From Nitrospinota bacterium (GTDB lineage Bacteria > Nitrospinota > Nitrospinia > Nitrospinales > Nitrospinaceae), in the NCBI GenBank assembly GCA_027298165.1, contig JAPUGN010000192.1:1-16107 (forward strand): a DNA stretch of 16,107 nt, in the 5' to 3' direction. The translations under genes and the position numbers were made by a program. The notes under the pieces are model-generated. The model saw nothing but the letters and a program-made list of their open reading frames with translations, did no database searches and had not been told where the DNA came from. Positions 6,904-14,939 of the stretch are shown piece by piece. Each line of letters opens with the position of its first letter. Position 1 is the stretch's first letter.

Positions 6904-7019
6904 TACCCTCAAAGCACTTGAGAATAAGGTCCATTTGCCCGATACTATTTATTTTAGGAATGGTGTTTTAAATCCCTTCTGAATCCTTTTCAATTTTCCC
7001 GGACTCAGGGAGCCATAGG

Positions 7020-9479
7020 TTGCAAGATTTCCCGAATCGTCCCGTTGCCAGAATCTTCATGAACTGTTTGAGACAATCCCTTCTTATTATCCTTCTGTTG
7101 GGCCTGTGCCCCTGGCTCGCTTCGGCCAACAGTCTCGACGTCTTTGAAACGGGAAAAACCTTCCCCACCGATTTCCTGTTCAAGGAAGGTATCCCCAATT
7201 TAAAAAACCTGGAACCCGAGGACATTGATTCTGTTTTGCAAAAGTTTGGTGACGCTCTTCAGCAGGTGGAATCCCCCGCGCAAAACAACCTGATTCATCT
7301 GGGGATGGCCTATCTTTATCTTGCCAAACACGAATATAATCAGGCGCTGGCTATCTTGAACGATGACTTCACCGGGGAGTTCATCCTGGAAGATTTCAGA
7401 ACCTACTTCCTCAGCATAACGTCAAGCCAATTGGCGGAAAAGAGCATGGATGGGGAACTCTGGGATCAGGCCGTGTCGCAATTGAAAGAAGCCTTCCGGT
7501 TTGAAATGATCCTGTTTGAAAAGTTTCCTTCCAGTCCCTTTCATGATGATGTGTCCCTTCGTCTGGCGAACATCGAGGCTCGCCTGGGAGACGCCTATTA
7601 TGAGCAGGGGAATTATCCCTCAGCCTGGAGCCATTACAACCAGGCTCTGGTGCGCGAATACCCCGGCCATATAAAAAATCGCTTGAGTATTTACCTGGCC
7701 CTGGCCCGCACTTATGAGGCCGGAAAAAATCTGGATGAGGCGGCGGATATTTATATATTCCTCTTAAATAATACTCCTTCCCAAGTCACCCGCCATGAAT
7801 CACTGGCCTTTCTGAAAAACAATTTGGGAACTTTGGAGAGCAGGAACGGTAGTGCCGAGCAATTGAAACGTCTATTACAAGGAAAGAGAGAAAAGGACAC
7901 GCCTCCTGTGAAACCGGTGGCCCGAAAGCTTCCCAAGTGGCCCCAGACCAGCAATAAGGTTATCGACAATTTGTATCACGCGTTGAGCATGGATGATTTT
8001 CCAAAAATATTGGACTATGGAATGAAGGTGCTCAAAGAATTTCCCGGTGACGAGAGCGTCAAAGGGGTTCTGAATCATGTCAATCAGGCCCTATTGAATC
8101 AGGTTCAAAAGGTACCCTGGAGTCGAGACATGGAGGCCCTGGTTGATCTTTATCCGGTGAGCTACCTGAGTCAGCTGGCGCGCAAACTGTGGGAAAGCGG
8201 ATTTCCCGATAATTCTCTGTTGGTGTATCAAAAGCTTCTCGACAAGTTTCCGACCGAAACGCGTGCCTGTCACAAGGCTCTATTTTTTATGGGAAGGATA
8301 GAAGAAGACAACTATCGATACGAAAAGGCCCTCGATTATTACCAAAAACTCCTTGACCGCTACAACTCGGGTTATTTCACCCCTGCCGCCCAGTTTAAAA
8401 TTCCCTGGCTCCACCGGCTCCAGGGAAATCCAGATGCCGCCAAGGTGGGGTTCAACAATTTATTAAAATACGCCAATCCCGATAAATACCGCAATCTGGA
8501 CAACGGGTTACCGGAACCGGACGATTTTCGTCCTGCGGCCTTGTACTGGCTGGGGGAAATGGAAGGACAGTCCGGAAATTATGAAAAGCGAAGCCAGGCT
8601 TTGAACCGCTTGGTGAACCAACACCCGATGGATTTTTACGCCATGGTTGCACGCATGGAAATGTTCCGGAGACCTTTGGATTTCCTGGATCCAGGGTCAA
8701 TCCAGAAGGCGGTTCCTCGAAAGTGGGGATTGGGGGAAATCAACCGGAAACGAATCAACCGGGCGGAAAAACTGATCTCCATAGGATTTCTGGAAATGGG
8801 GATGAATGAGCTGTCTGATGTGACCCAGGGAGAGGATAACCAGGAGTTTTTATATTATCTGGCACAATTGTTTAAAAAAGCCGGTGGATTTCAAAAAGCC
8901 ATTGGGTTGTCCTGGGTGATATCCCGAAATAATCACCATTCCATTTCTCCCTCACTCGCGGCAATTCTTTTCCCCAAGCCCTATCTTTTAAAAGCGATTC
9001 AGGAGAGCGCCCAATATCGGCTGAGTCCCTATCTGGTGCTAGCCCTGATGCGCCAGGAAAGCGCATTCAATAAAAAAGTGGTTTCCTCCGCACAAGCTAT
9101 CGGCTTAATGCAACTTCTCCCGTCCACCGCCTCTCGGGTGGCACGTTCCATGGGGGAGAAAGCCCCCAATCATAAAGATTTGAAAAAACCGGAAGTCAAT
9201 ATTCAATTAGGTGTAAAATATTTACATGAAATGTTGAATGACTTTGAGGATAACATCATATTCGCACTGGCATCCTACAACGCCGGCCCCGGCAAAGTCA
9301 GACAGTGGATCGAGGTACGTTCCGTTTTGAAACCGCTGGAATTCATAGAAAGCATCCCCTTCAAGGAAACCCGGAACTATGTTAAAAAAGTCCTTAGGAA
9401 CTATGTGATTTACAAAACTCTTTATGGCGAAGGGGGCATTAAAGATTTCCAGGGGATTTTGACCGTCAGGAAAGATTGA
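7020..9479 (+). CDS. Slt70-type soluble lytic transglycosylase with TPR-like N-terminal region
   Basis: This 819-residue secreted enzyme cleaves the MurNAc-GlcNAc bond of peptidoglycan to form 1,6-anhydro ends. A signal peptide is visible (QSLLIILLLGLCPWLASANS). A long helical region with TPR-like repeats (for example ALDYYQKLLDRYNSGYFTPA) spans about residues 50-640. A GH23 family 1A catalytic domain follows: LMRQESAF with catalytic E680, GLMQLLPSTA from G695, and YNAGPGKVRQW with N754. The start is ambiguous. TTG at 7020 has AGGGAG just upstream at a good distance. ATG at 7059 gives a more standard signal peptide but a poor ribosome binding site. The protein is longer than E. coli Slt70 (about 645 residues). 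It lies directly before cvpA with only one base between them, so they are very likely coupled. Confidence 0.95.
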   Translation: MQDFPNRPVARIFMNCLRQSLLIILLLGLCPWLASANSLDVFETGKTFPTDFLFKEGIPNLKNLEPEDIDSVLQKFGDALQQVESPAQNNLIHLGMAYLYLAKHEYNQALAILNDDFTGEFILEDFRTYFLSITSSQLAEKSMDGELWDQAVSQLKEAFRFEMILFEKFPSSPFHDDVSLRLANIEARLGDAYYEQGNYPSAWSHYNQALVREYPGHIKNRLSIYLALARTYEAGKNLDEAADIYIFLLNNTPSQVTRHESLAFLKNNLGTLESRNGSAEQLKRLLQGKREKDTPPVKPVARKLPKWPQTSNKVIDNLYHALSMDDFPKILDYGMKVLKEFPGDESVKGVLNHVNQALLNQVQKVPWSRDMEALVDLYPVSYLSQLARKLWESGFPDNSLLVYQKLLDKFPTETRACHKALFFMGRIEEDNYRYEKALDYYQKLLDRYNSGYFTPAAQFKIPWLHRLQGNPDAAKVGFNNLLKYANPDKYRNLDNGLPEPDDFRPAALYWLGEMEGQSGNYEKRSQALNRLVNQHPMDFYAMVARMEMFRRPLDFLDPGSIQKAVPRKWGLGEINRKRINRAEKLISIGFLEMGMNELSDVTQGEDNQEFLYYLAQLFKKAGGFQKAIGLSWVISRNNHHSISPSLAAILFPKPYLLKAIQESAQYRLSPYLVLALMRQESAFNKKVVSSAQAIGLMQLLPSTASRVARSMGEKAPNHKDLKKPEVNIQLGVKYLHEMLNDFEDNIIFALASYNAGPGKVRQWIEVRSVLKPLEFIESIPFKETRNYVKKVLRNYVIYKTLYGEGGIKDFQGILTVRKD

Positions 9480-9480
9480 A

Positions 9481-10170
9481 ATGGTTTCCTTCGATATCAT
9501 CACATTGATCATCATTGGTATCAGCATAATCTACTCCGTCTGGAAGGGAATGGTGCGAGAGGCCTTTTCCCTGTTTGCTCTGGTCACCGCATATATGCTG
9601 GCCCTGAATTTCTATGCTGATTGCGCATCGCTCATTAGGGAAGTGATCACCGAGGAGACGGTGGCCAACATTCTCAGCTTTATCGGGCTGTTTTTGACCG
9701 GTTTGCTGTTTGTGGCCCTGCTCGGGCGCGTGATCAAAAAATTTCTCCATTCCACGCACACCATATCGGGTTGGGACCGATTACTCGGCGGCTTGTTCGG
9801 GATGGTGAAGGGAGTCTTCCTGGTGATCGTCTGCATGTTTCCCTTGCAGTGGTTCGATGAAACCTACGCCCGCTGGACGGAAGATTCCATGGTGGCCCCT
9901 TATCTGGAAGAATGGGTCGACGATTTCCGTGACAATATCGACATGGATCCCGGATTCACCCGCGCCCTTCCCGGTTCTTTAAAAGGGATTCGGCAAAAGA
10001 TACCGAGTATCGAAGGACTTAAAGAAAAAATGGCCGATCGCCGTGAAGAGTTGCAGGAAAATCTCTCTTCGTTATCGGATGCCGAGTTGCCTCCGCAGGA
10101 TGATTACACTAAAGAAGATCGTGAGCACCTCGATAAAATCCTTAATGATATTGCCGACGGTCACAATTAA
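9481..10170 (+). CDS. cvpA: CvpA family membrane protein
   Basis: The 229-residue inner-membrane protein matches the CvpA family (colicin V production protein). It opens with a hydrophobic segment (about 5-20) and the family pattern VWKGMVREAFSLFALV, then further membrane segments at about 64-84 and 103-120, with GWDRLLGGLFGMVKG preceding the last. The family is linked to envelope homeostasis and secretion in Gram-negatives, though its molecular role is unclear. The last 90 residues are hydrophilic and acidic (EELQENLSSLSDAELPPQDD) and extend beyond the E. coli protein of about 162 residues. The ATG follows the Slt stop by one base, and the AGGAAAG inside the slt end can serve as its ribosome binding site. 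Confidence 0.88.
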   Translation: MVSFDIITLIIIGISIIYSVWKGMVREAFSLFALVTAYMLALNFYADCASLIREVITEETVANILSFIGLFLTGLLFVALLGRVIKKFLHSTHTISGWDRLLGGLFGMVKGVFLVIVCMFPLQWFDETYARWTEDSMVAPYLEEWVDDFRDNIDMDPGFTRALPGSLKGIRQKIPSIEGLKEKMADRREELQENLSSLSDAELPPQDDYTKEDREHLDKILNDIADGHN

Positions 10171-10197
10171 AAAGTCCCATTCCAATACAGAAGTATC

Positions 10198-10225
10198 CCA
10201 TCCATTCGGGATGGACCTCTTTTCC
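10198..10225 (+). terminator. Possible weak intrinsic terminator after cvpA
   Basis: CCATCC (10198-10203) and GGATGG (10209-10214) form a 6-base-pair stem with a 5-base loop, followed by ACCTCTTTTCC. The T tract is short and interrupted, so termination may be partial. Confidence 0.4.
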
Positions 10226-10240
10226 TGAACGACACCCACT

Positions 10241-11095
10241 ATGACCACTCGCATCAACTTAAATGGTGATATCCAGCAGGAAGCATTCATCTCGGTGTTG
10301 GACCATGGCTTCCTGTTTGGTGACAGCGTCTATGAGGTGATCAGCACGCACCAGGGCCGACTCTATTTTGTTCAGGAACATCTGAAGCGACTGCGGAATT
10401 CCGCCCGCGCCATTTCTCTGGAGATTCCTCTGGCCGACGACGCCATTATCCGTGAAATTGAAAAAACCGTGGAGGCCGCCGCAAACCTGGAATCGTATAT
10501 CCGCATCATCGTCACCCGGGGTGTGGGGGAGATCGACATCGATCCCGAATCGTGCACCCGGCCGAACGTGCTGATTTTTGTCAAACCTGCCAGGCTATAC
10601 CCGGAGGAAAACTATACGCATGGGATCAATGTCGCCCTGGTCTCGGTTAAGAGAAATCCCAAGGAATCGTTGAACCCGGGTATTAAAACCGGAAATTATC
10701 TCAATAACGTTCTGGCCAAGGTGGAAGCCCGGCAAGCGGGTGCAGCCGATGCGCTGATGTTGAACCCGACCGGACAACTGACCGAATGCACCACCAGCAA
10801 TTTCTTCTTTGTCCGCGACCAGCGCCTGATGACCCCCTCGCTGGATTGCGGTATTCTGTCGGGGATCACCCGTGAGGTGGTCCTTCGCCTGGCGCGTGAA
10901 AACGGCGTGTTGGTGGAGGAGGGCGAATGGCCTCCCGAGATTCTTCAAGACGCTGAGGAAGCCTTCATCACCGGGACCGTCAAGAGGGTGATGCCGGTCA
11001 CCTCCCTGGATAGCCGGCCCATCGGGGAGGGCAAGCCGGGGCCCATCACCAAAATGATGATACGGCTGTATGAGGATGTACTCACTTCCCTTTAA
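10241..11095 (+). CDS. Class IV PLP-dependent aminotransferase (D-amino acid aminotransferase / aminodeoxychorismate lyase / IlvE-like)
   Basis: This 284-residue cytoplasmic enzyme is of fold type IV. Diagnostic parts are LDHGFLFGDSVYEV (about 20-33), the PLP-binding lysine in GIKTGNYLNNVLA (K149), and LTECTTSNFFFV with E182, which holds the PLP ring nitrogen. The later GILSGITREVVLRLA segment is also standard. The length and the FLFGDSVYE start fit D-alanine aminotransferase, 4-amino-4-deoxychorismate lyase (PabC) and short branched-chain aminotransferases alike. The sequence alone does not decide among these, so no symbol is given. The ATG at 10241 starts the family N-terminus. It is followed after 30 bases by coaE, probably in one transcript. 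Confidence 0.9.
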   Translation: MTTRINLNGDIQQEAFISVLDHGFLFGDSVYEVISTHQGRLYFVQEHLKRLRNSARAISLEIPLADDAIIREIEKTVEAAANLESYIRIIVTRGVGEIDIDPESCTRPNVLIFVKPARLYPEENYTHGINVALVSVKRNPKESLNPGIKTGNYLNNVLAKVEARQAGAADALMLNPTGQLTECTTSNFFFVRDQRLMTPSLDCGILSGITREVVLRLARENGVLVEEGEWPPEILQDAEEAFITGTVKRVMPVTSLDSRPIGEGKPGPITKMMIRLYEDVLTSL

Positions 11096-11125
11096 TCGAT
11101 TTTCCTTTTAATAGTTGGAGGCACC

Positions 11126-11734
11126 GTGGCTCTTTTAGCCGGCTTGACCGGTGGCATGGGTTCCGGAAAAACAACCGTCGGACAAATTCTCAGCGATTTG
11201 GGCGCCCACGTCATCGATGCCGATATTATCACTCGCTCCCTGGTGAAACCCGGACAACCGGCCCTTCAGGAAATCGTCGATTTGCTGGGAACCGGGATAT
11301 TGAGGGACGATCACACTTTAGACCGGGAGAAAATTGCCGATATGGTTTTTAACGATACCGGGAAAAAAGAAGCGCTGGAGGCCATCCTCCACCCCCGGGT
11401 CTTTGCGGAAGAGCAGAGGCTGTATAACGAGATCAAGCAAAAGGATCCTTCTGCACTGGTTGTTCTGGATGCGGCCCTGCTCATTGAATCGGGCAATTTC
11501 CGCAAAGTTGATAAGGTTATTGTGGTGGCCTGTGACGAGGCAATCCAGATTCAAAGAATTCTGGCCACAAAAAGGTTTACCCGGACCGATGCCGAAAGAA
11601 GGCTGCGTCAACAAATGCCTCTGAAGGAAAAAATCAAATTTGCGGATTATGTAATTCATAACAATTCCGGTTATCCTGAGTTAAAGGAAAAAGTCATAGC
11701 TCTATTTCATCAATTTAAAAAGATGGCGGTTTAA
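11126..11734 (+). CDS. coaE: Dephospho-CoA kinase
   Basis: CoaE phosphorylates the 3'-hydroxyl of dephospho-CoA, the final step of coenzyme A synthesis, in the cytoplasm. The 202-residue product has the usual length. The P-loop GLTGGMGSGKTT (about 6-17) opens the protein, followed by VIDADIITRSLV with the conserved aspartate pair, LLGTGIL and the REKIADMVF segment. A typical HPRVFAEEQ then leads to VVLDAALLIESG and the lid-like RFTRTDAERRLRQQMP. It ends with KIKFADYVIHNNSG, which is standard for CoaE. Translation starts at a GTG with GGAGG five bases upstream (11117-11121). A FliL-like gene begins five bases after its stop, so coaE leads into the flagellar group. Confidence 0.96.
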   Translation: MALLAGLTGGMGSGKTTVGQILSDLGAHVIDADIITRSLVKPGQPALQEIVDLLGTGILRDDHTLDREKIADMVFNDTGKKEALEAILHPRVFAEEQRLYNEIKQKDPSALVVLDAALLIESGNFRKVDKVIVVACDEAIQIQRILATKRFTRTDAERRLRQQMPLKEKIKFADYVIHNNSGYPELKEKVIALFHQFKKMAV

Positions 11735-11739
11735 AGTCC

Positions 11740-12363
11740 ATGGCCGAACAACGAGTAGGCGGGTTGCCCGATCTCAATTTACGTGAAGCGGAAGAGATCG
11801 AGCGCCTGTTAAAGGAAGAGGAAGAGAGAGCGATCCAGGAAGACCTGCTGATCCATCCTCTAAAGCGCCTGCTCGATCCCAAATTGCTGTTGGGAATTTC
11901 GGCGGCAGTGTTTCTGGTGTGGGCCGCCAGTTGGGCCGTCCTCAGTTTCATGGAACAGGGTGGGGAGGCCCTTCAAATGGAAGCGGTGAAACCGCAACCG
12001 GATGAATCCTTGATTCCCGCTTATGTTCAGGTCCAGAAACCCAATATCTATCCGCTGAAACCGTTTTTTGTTCCCATTCGTGTTAAAAACCGGGAAACCG
12101 GGCGATTTCTCCATGTCACCGCCCATCTGGTATTGAGTAATCGCAGGCTTCATAAAGACATCGACAAGGTTCAGCCTTTGATCCGCCAAAGCGTATACTC
12201 CCTCCTCAGCCGGAAAAAAGCCAAAGACTTTGAAAAGGGTCGCGTTACCTTTGAGGAGAAAGTGAAAAGAGAAATTCTGACCGCCTCCAACTCGTTTCTG
12301 TTAAGCGGCACCGGCACGATCATCAATATTGTATTCACCGAGTTTGTGATCAGCCCGTCCTGA
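11740..12363 (+). CDS. fliL: FliL-like flagellar basal-body-associated protein
   Basis: The 207-residue protein has one membrane helix (about 48-70) and a periplasmic domain with the FliL pattern: YPLKPFFVPIRVKN, a beta strand FLHVTAHLVLSN, then DKVQPLIRQSVYSLLSRKKAKD and NSFLLSGTGTIINIVFTEFVI. FliL binds the stator units around the flagellar motor and aids torque. The cytoplasmic N-terminus is unusually long, about 45 residues, and contains an acidic helix (REAEEIERLLKEEEERAIQE) that standard FliL lacks. Overall identity to classical FliL looks low, so it could be a divergent paralogue. Its position next to FliK- and FlhB-like genes supports the flagellar assignment. Confidence 0.78.
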   Translation: MAEQRVGGLPDLNLREAEEIERLLKEEEERAIQEDLLIHPLKRLLDPKLLLGISAAVFLVWAASWAVLSFMEQGGEALQMEAVKPQPDESLIPAYVQVQKPNIYPLKPFFVPIRVKNRETGRFLHVTAHLVLSNRRLHKDIDKVQPLIRQSVYSLLSRKKAKDFEKGRVTFEEKVKREILTASNSFLLSGTGTIINIVFTEFVISPS

Positions 12364-12378
12364 GCCGGGTGGGGCGGC

Positions 12379-12406
12379 TTGACATGCCCGGGGAAGGTTG
12401 TATATT
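12379..12406 (+). promoter_or_regulatory. Strong sigma70-like promoter before the small flagellar-cluster gene
   Basis: A perfect -35 TTGACA (12379-12384), a 16-base spacer and TATATT (5 of 6) at 12401-12406 lie 38 to 65 bases before the ATG at 12444. It would allow the small protein, FliK-like and FlhB-like genes to be transcribed apart from coaE and fliL. Confidence 0.6.
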
Positions 12407-12443
12407 GGTAATGTAAACCTTTATTTAAAAGGTGGTTATCGCC

Positions 12444-12773
12444 ATGCCGGTCATTGAGACTGCCAACCTGCAACAGGTTTTGCAGATGAGTTCTGCGGTT
12501 GAAAAAGTGCAAGCACAACAAGTGCTACACCTTGCCGCCGACCAGATTCAGGATCAGGAACGCGCTTTACTGGATGAAGCGAAACGCACGGAACTTCAAG
12601 ACCCTGAAGAGACGAATCCCGCCGAACCCACCAATCCAGATGGAACAGCACGGCGCAAGCGTCTGCGCATCAAGAATCCCGCCCAACATGCCGATGAGGA
12701 AGGAAAGGGGGGTGTGCGGCCCGAGGATACCGCAGAAGGAATCCAGGGGTCTCAACTCGATATTGTGGTTTAA
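12444..12773 (+). CDS. Small charged protein of the flagellar cluster, hypothetical
   Basis: The product is 109 residues if started at ATG 12444, which has AAAGGTGG (12428-12435) at normal distance. A GTG at 12432 in the same frame is part of that site and is unlikely to be the start. The first 45 residues form a glutamine-rich amphipathic helix (for example LQQVLQMSSAVEKVQAQQVL). The middle is proline- and glutamate-rich and disordered, followed by a basic patch (ARRKRLRIK). The end is EGIQGSQLDIVV. Short proteins of this design commonly precede fliK in delta-type bacteria. I cannot assign a function. There is no signal peptide or membrane helix. The FliK-like gene starts 23 bases downstream. 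Confidence 0.7.
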   Translation: MPVIETANLQQVLQMSSAVEKVQAQQVLHLAADQIQDQERALLDEAKRTELQDPEETNPAEPTNPDGTARRKRLRIKNPAQHADEEGKGGVRPEDTAEGIQGSQLDIVV

Positions 12774-12796
12774 CCCTGAACAAATTCCCGGCTCTT

Positions 12797-14446
12797 ATGT
12801 TGTCCGAAAACCTTTCTCCTAATACATTGCGTCCGATTTTTTCCAATGCCCTGTCGCTGAAACTTGAAACCATCAAACTGGACGCCTTCATTCAAAATTT
12901 TTCCGCGGGCCAGACCCTGCCGGGGAAAGTGGTCCAAGTGCTTCCCGACCAGAAGGCGGTCGTCGAGTTTCGGGGAGAAAAAGTGTTGCTTCAGTTTCAA
13001 CGGCCGGTCAGTCCCGGCCAGGCGATCACCGTCAAGGTCGAGCAGGTTCATCCCAACCCGATACTGAAGTTGACGGAACCCGTTCCTGCGATCGCTTCGC
13101 CTAAAACTGCTCCAGCTGAGGCTCCCAAAACAGCCGGAATACCCAATCCCCCTGCACCTGCTGGCGATAAAACGACCCTGCACAACCGGGTGACCGTTCT
13201 TCCTCAAACTGGGCAGGGGACACCCCAAAAACTCGAAGCTGGTACCGTAAAACCTTCTACTTCGCAAGAAACTCCAAGAGGAGCATTGCCCGTCTCGGAC
13301 ACAAAGGTAATCGAGCCTGTCACCCGAGAGGACTTGCAACGATTGGGCATTCAAGCAGGGCATAAAGTGAAGGCGGAAGTGGTGCGTGTGGTGAATCCGC
13401 AAACCGTTCAGGTTCGATTTCAGGGACAGGAGATCACCGTCAAACATTCCGCAGACGTTCAGCTTGGCAAGCCGGTCACCCTGTATGCCCGGCCCGTAGG
13501 TGCGGACCAATTTATATTGGAGTTGGAACCGGCACCACCGGTGCCGCCTGCCGCAACTCGTCCCACTCCAGGGTTGACGGTTCTTAAAAATTACCTTCCC
13601 GTGCGGCAGCCACTGGTTCAGGTGCTTTCAGGATTGAAGGAAATATTTTTAGACGGCCCCGCCACGGCATTCAAAGCGCTGAATCTCGAGCCCATCCATT
13701 TAGAGCAGTTACAGGCCAACCTTCGAAAACTGGTTTTCCAGGAACCCCAGCCGCTCAATGCCCCTCAGGTGAAAGAGGTGGTCGATCGAACCGGATTGCA
13801 CTACGAAGCCAAAGTCAAAGATTTTGTGGATAATCCCGATCCAGCCCGGCGAACCGATCTTTTAAAAAATGATTTGAAAGGCCAATTGATGCGTCTGGTC
13901 CGGCAATTGGAACAGATGCCCGTCACCGCCAGGGAAACCTCCGCTTCCGATCCATTGATCGGAAAGTTACTGACGCAATTGAATCAGGCGGTGAGCAATA
14001 TCGAATTACAGCAATTGACCCACCACTTTGCCCGGGAAGAGCACCACCCCCTGCTGTTGCAACTACCGCAACATCTTTTGGGAGAAGAGGAGCGTTTAAA
14101 AATTTATATTCTTCCTGATTCGGGGGAAGGCTCCGGGGATTCGACCGATCTACACAACCGGCCGTTCAACTTGGTTTTCCTGCTTCACCTTTCGGCGTTG
14201 GGTGAATTGAGAATCGAAGCCCGGGTGCACCAGAACGATATTTCGATTCATATTATCGGGACGAACGCCGAGGCCGTCCGTTTTATCCAGGAGCATGTGC
14301 CTGAGCTGAAAGCGTCTCTGCATGAACAGGGATTTTCCCTTTCCGTGACGAGCCGCCATCAGGCCGAGGTGCCCATGGAGGTTCCCGACAGTCTGGATCA
14401 ATTATTGATCAATCATCAAATGCAACTGGTGGACGTTAAGACATGA
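12797..14446 (+). CDS. fliK: FliK-like flagellar hook-length control protein
   Basis: The 549-residue protein fits the hook-length ruler family. FliK measures the growing hook and makes FlhB switch export from hook to filament subunits. The C-terminal part (about 415-530) has the Flg_hook-type pattern: EERLKIYILPDS, a strand pair in FNLVFLLHLSALGELRIEARV, then IIGTNAEAVRFIQEHVPELKASLHEQGF. The N-terminal part holds two copies of a beta-rich module (about 37-92 and 187-243). They are separated by a proline-, alanine- and threonine-rich linker (about 95-165) that is probably disordered. The middle (260-410) is helical. The order linker then C-terminal domain agrees with FliK. The stop overlaps the next start by four bases (ATGA), tying it to the FlhB-like gene. 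Confidence 0.85.
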   Translation: MLSENLSPNTLRPIFSNALSLKLETIKLDAFIQNFSAGQTLPGKVVQVLPDQKAVVEFRGEKVLLQFQRPVSPGQAITVKVEQVHPNPILKLTEPVPAIASPKTAPAEAPKTAGIPNPPAPAGDKTTLHNRVTVLPQTGQGTPQKLEAGTVKPSTSQETPRGALPVSDTKVIEPVTREDLQRLGIQAGHKVKAEVVRVVNPQTVQVRFQGQEITVKHSADVQLGKPVTLYARPVGADQFILELEPAPPVPPAATRPTPGLTVLKNYLPVRQPLVQVLSGLKEIFLDGPATAFKALNLEPIHLEQLQANLRKLVFQEPQPLNAPQVKEVVDRTGLHYEAKVKDFVDNPDPARRTDLLKNDLKGQLMRLVRQLEQMPVTARETSASDPLIGKLLTQLNQAVSNIELQQLTHHFAREEHHPLLLQLPQHLLGEEERLKIYILPDSGEGSGDSTDLHNRPFNLVFLLHLSALGELRIEARVHQNDISIHIIGTNAEAVRFIQEHVPELKASLHEQGFSLSVTSRHQAEVPMEVPDSLDQLLINHQMQLVDVKT

Positions 14447-14742
14447 GACGAAGAAAAAATAAAAATTTAAAGTCGGCGGTGGCACTGAAATACCGTACCG
14501 ATAAAGACCCCGCCCCGAAAGTCACCGCTAAGGGTGAGGGTCTGGTGGCCGAACGCATCATCGCGCTGGCCAAAGAGAACCAGGTGCCCATCAAGGAGGA
14601 TCCCGATCTGGTCCAGATTCTTTCGCAGGTGGATATCAATCGGGAGGTGCCGCCTTCGGTCTATAAAGTGGTGGCCGAAATGCTGGCGTTCATTTATAAA
14701 ATGAACCGAAAATATCCTAAACTTCCCGGTAAATCCAGTTGA
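14443..14742 (+). CDS. Stand-alone FlhB C-terminal-domain homologue (FlhX/YlqH type)
   Basis: The 99-residue cytoplasmic protein resembles only the C-terminal export-switch domain of FlhB. Its segment SAVALKYRTDKDPAPKVTAKG lines up with the FlhB region just after the autocleavage site. It is followed by ERIIALAKENQVPIKEDPDL and a final helix PSVYKVVAEMLAFIYKMNRK typical of FlhB. The four FlhB membrane helices are absent, and the NPTH autocleavage site reads NLKS here, so self-cleavage is not expected. Such proteins can substitute for or modulate the FlhB tail in hook-length control. Its ATGA overlap with the FliK-like gene suits this, since FliK acts on the FlhB tail. Confidence 0.88.
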   Translation: MRRRKNKNLKSAVALKYRTDKDPAPKVTAKGEGLVAERIIALAKENQVPIKEDPDLVQILSQVDINREVPPSVYKVVAEMLAFIYKMNRKYPKLPGKSS

Positions 14743-14838
14743 CCCTTTTTCAAGGTATTTCCACCCGGACCCCAGCACATTCCCTGTAAATATTAATCCG
14801 GTTGACTCCCCTATACTTGGATGTGATCTTGTAAAAAC

Positions 14839-14908
14839 AAGGATTTGCGGGTGTCCATGGCATGTTTTTGCCGACACCTGCTCGGCCGGACGGAGGCCAG
14901 CGATCCTT
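14839..14908 (+). ncRNA. Candidate structured RNA (three-way junction) in the mltD leader
   Basis: The 255-base gap between the FlhB-like gene and mltD can fold compactly. P1 pairs AAGGATT (14839-14845) with GATCCTT (14902-14908), including one G-U. P2 pairs GCGGGTGTC (14847-14855) with GACACCTGC (14873-14881), nine pairs with one G-U, and is topped by GGCA/TGCC around a TGTTTT loop with a bulged CAT. P3 pairs GGCC (14884-14887) with GGCC (14895-14898). The junction linkers are only 1, 2 and 3 bases long. It does not match any riboswitch class I can recall. The fold is drawn by eye and needs covariation support. Confidence 0.35.
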
Positions 14909-14939
14909 AAAGACCCTGTTGGGGGTACCTGCTGAAATT

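Noticed and set aside
6904..7019. Promoter or terminator in the gap before the Slt gene
   Set aside because: TTGAGA (6918-6923) and TACTAT (6943-6948) are 19 bases apart, and CTCAA/TTGAG gives only a 5-pair stem without a T tract. Apart from the AAGGGAG-like site near 7007, nothing is convincing.
12499..12822. Plus-strand frame of 107 codons over the small flagellar-cluster gene
   Set aside because: It lies in another frame of the 12444-12773 gene, overlaps the FliK-like start, and has no sensible composition or ribosome binding site.
12770..13510. 246-codon minus-strand frame inside the FliK-like gene
   Set aside because: It has no recognisable motif and is antisense to a gene with clear family features and an ATGA-coupled partner.
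14802..14817. TTGACT and TATACT as a promoter for the mltD leader
   Set aside because: The two boxes are only four bases apart. TATACT alone has no -35 at the right distance, so I cannot support a promoter here.
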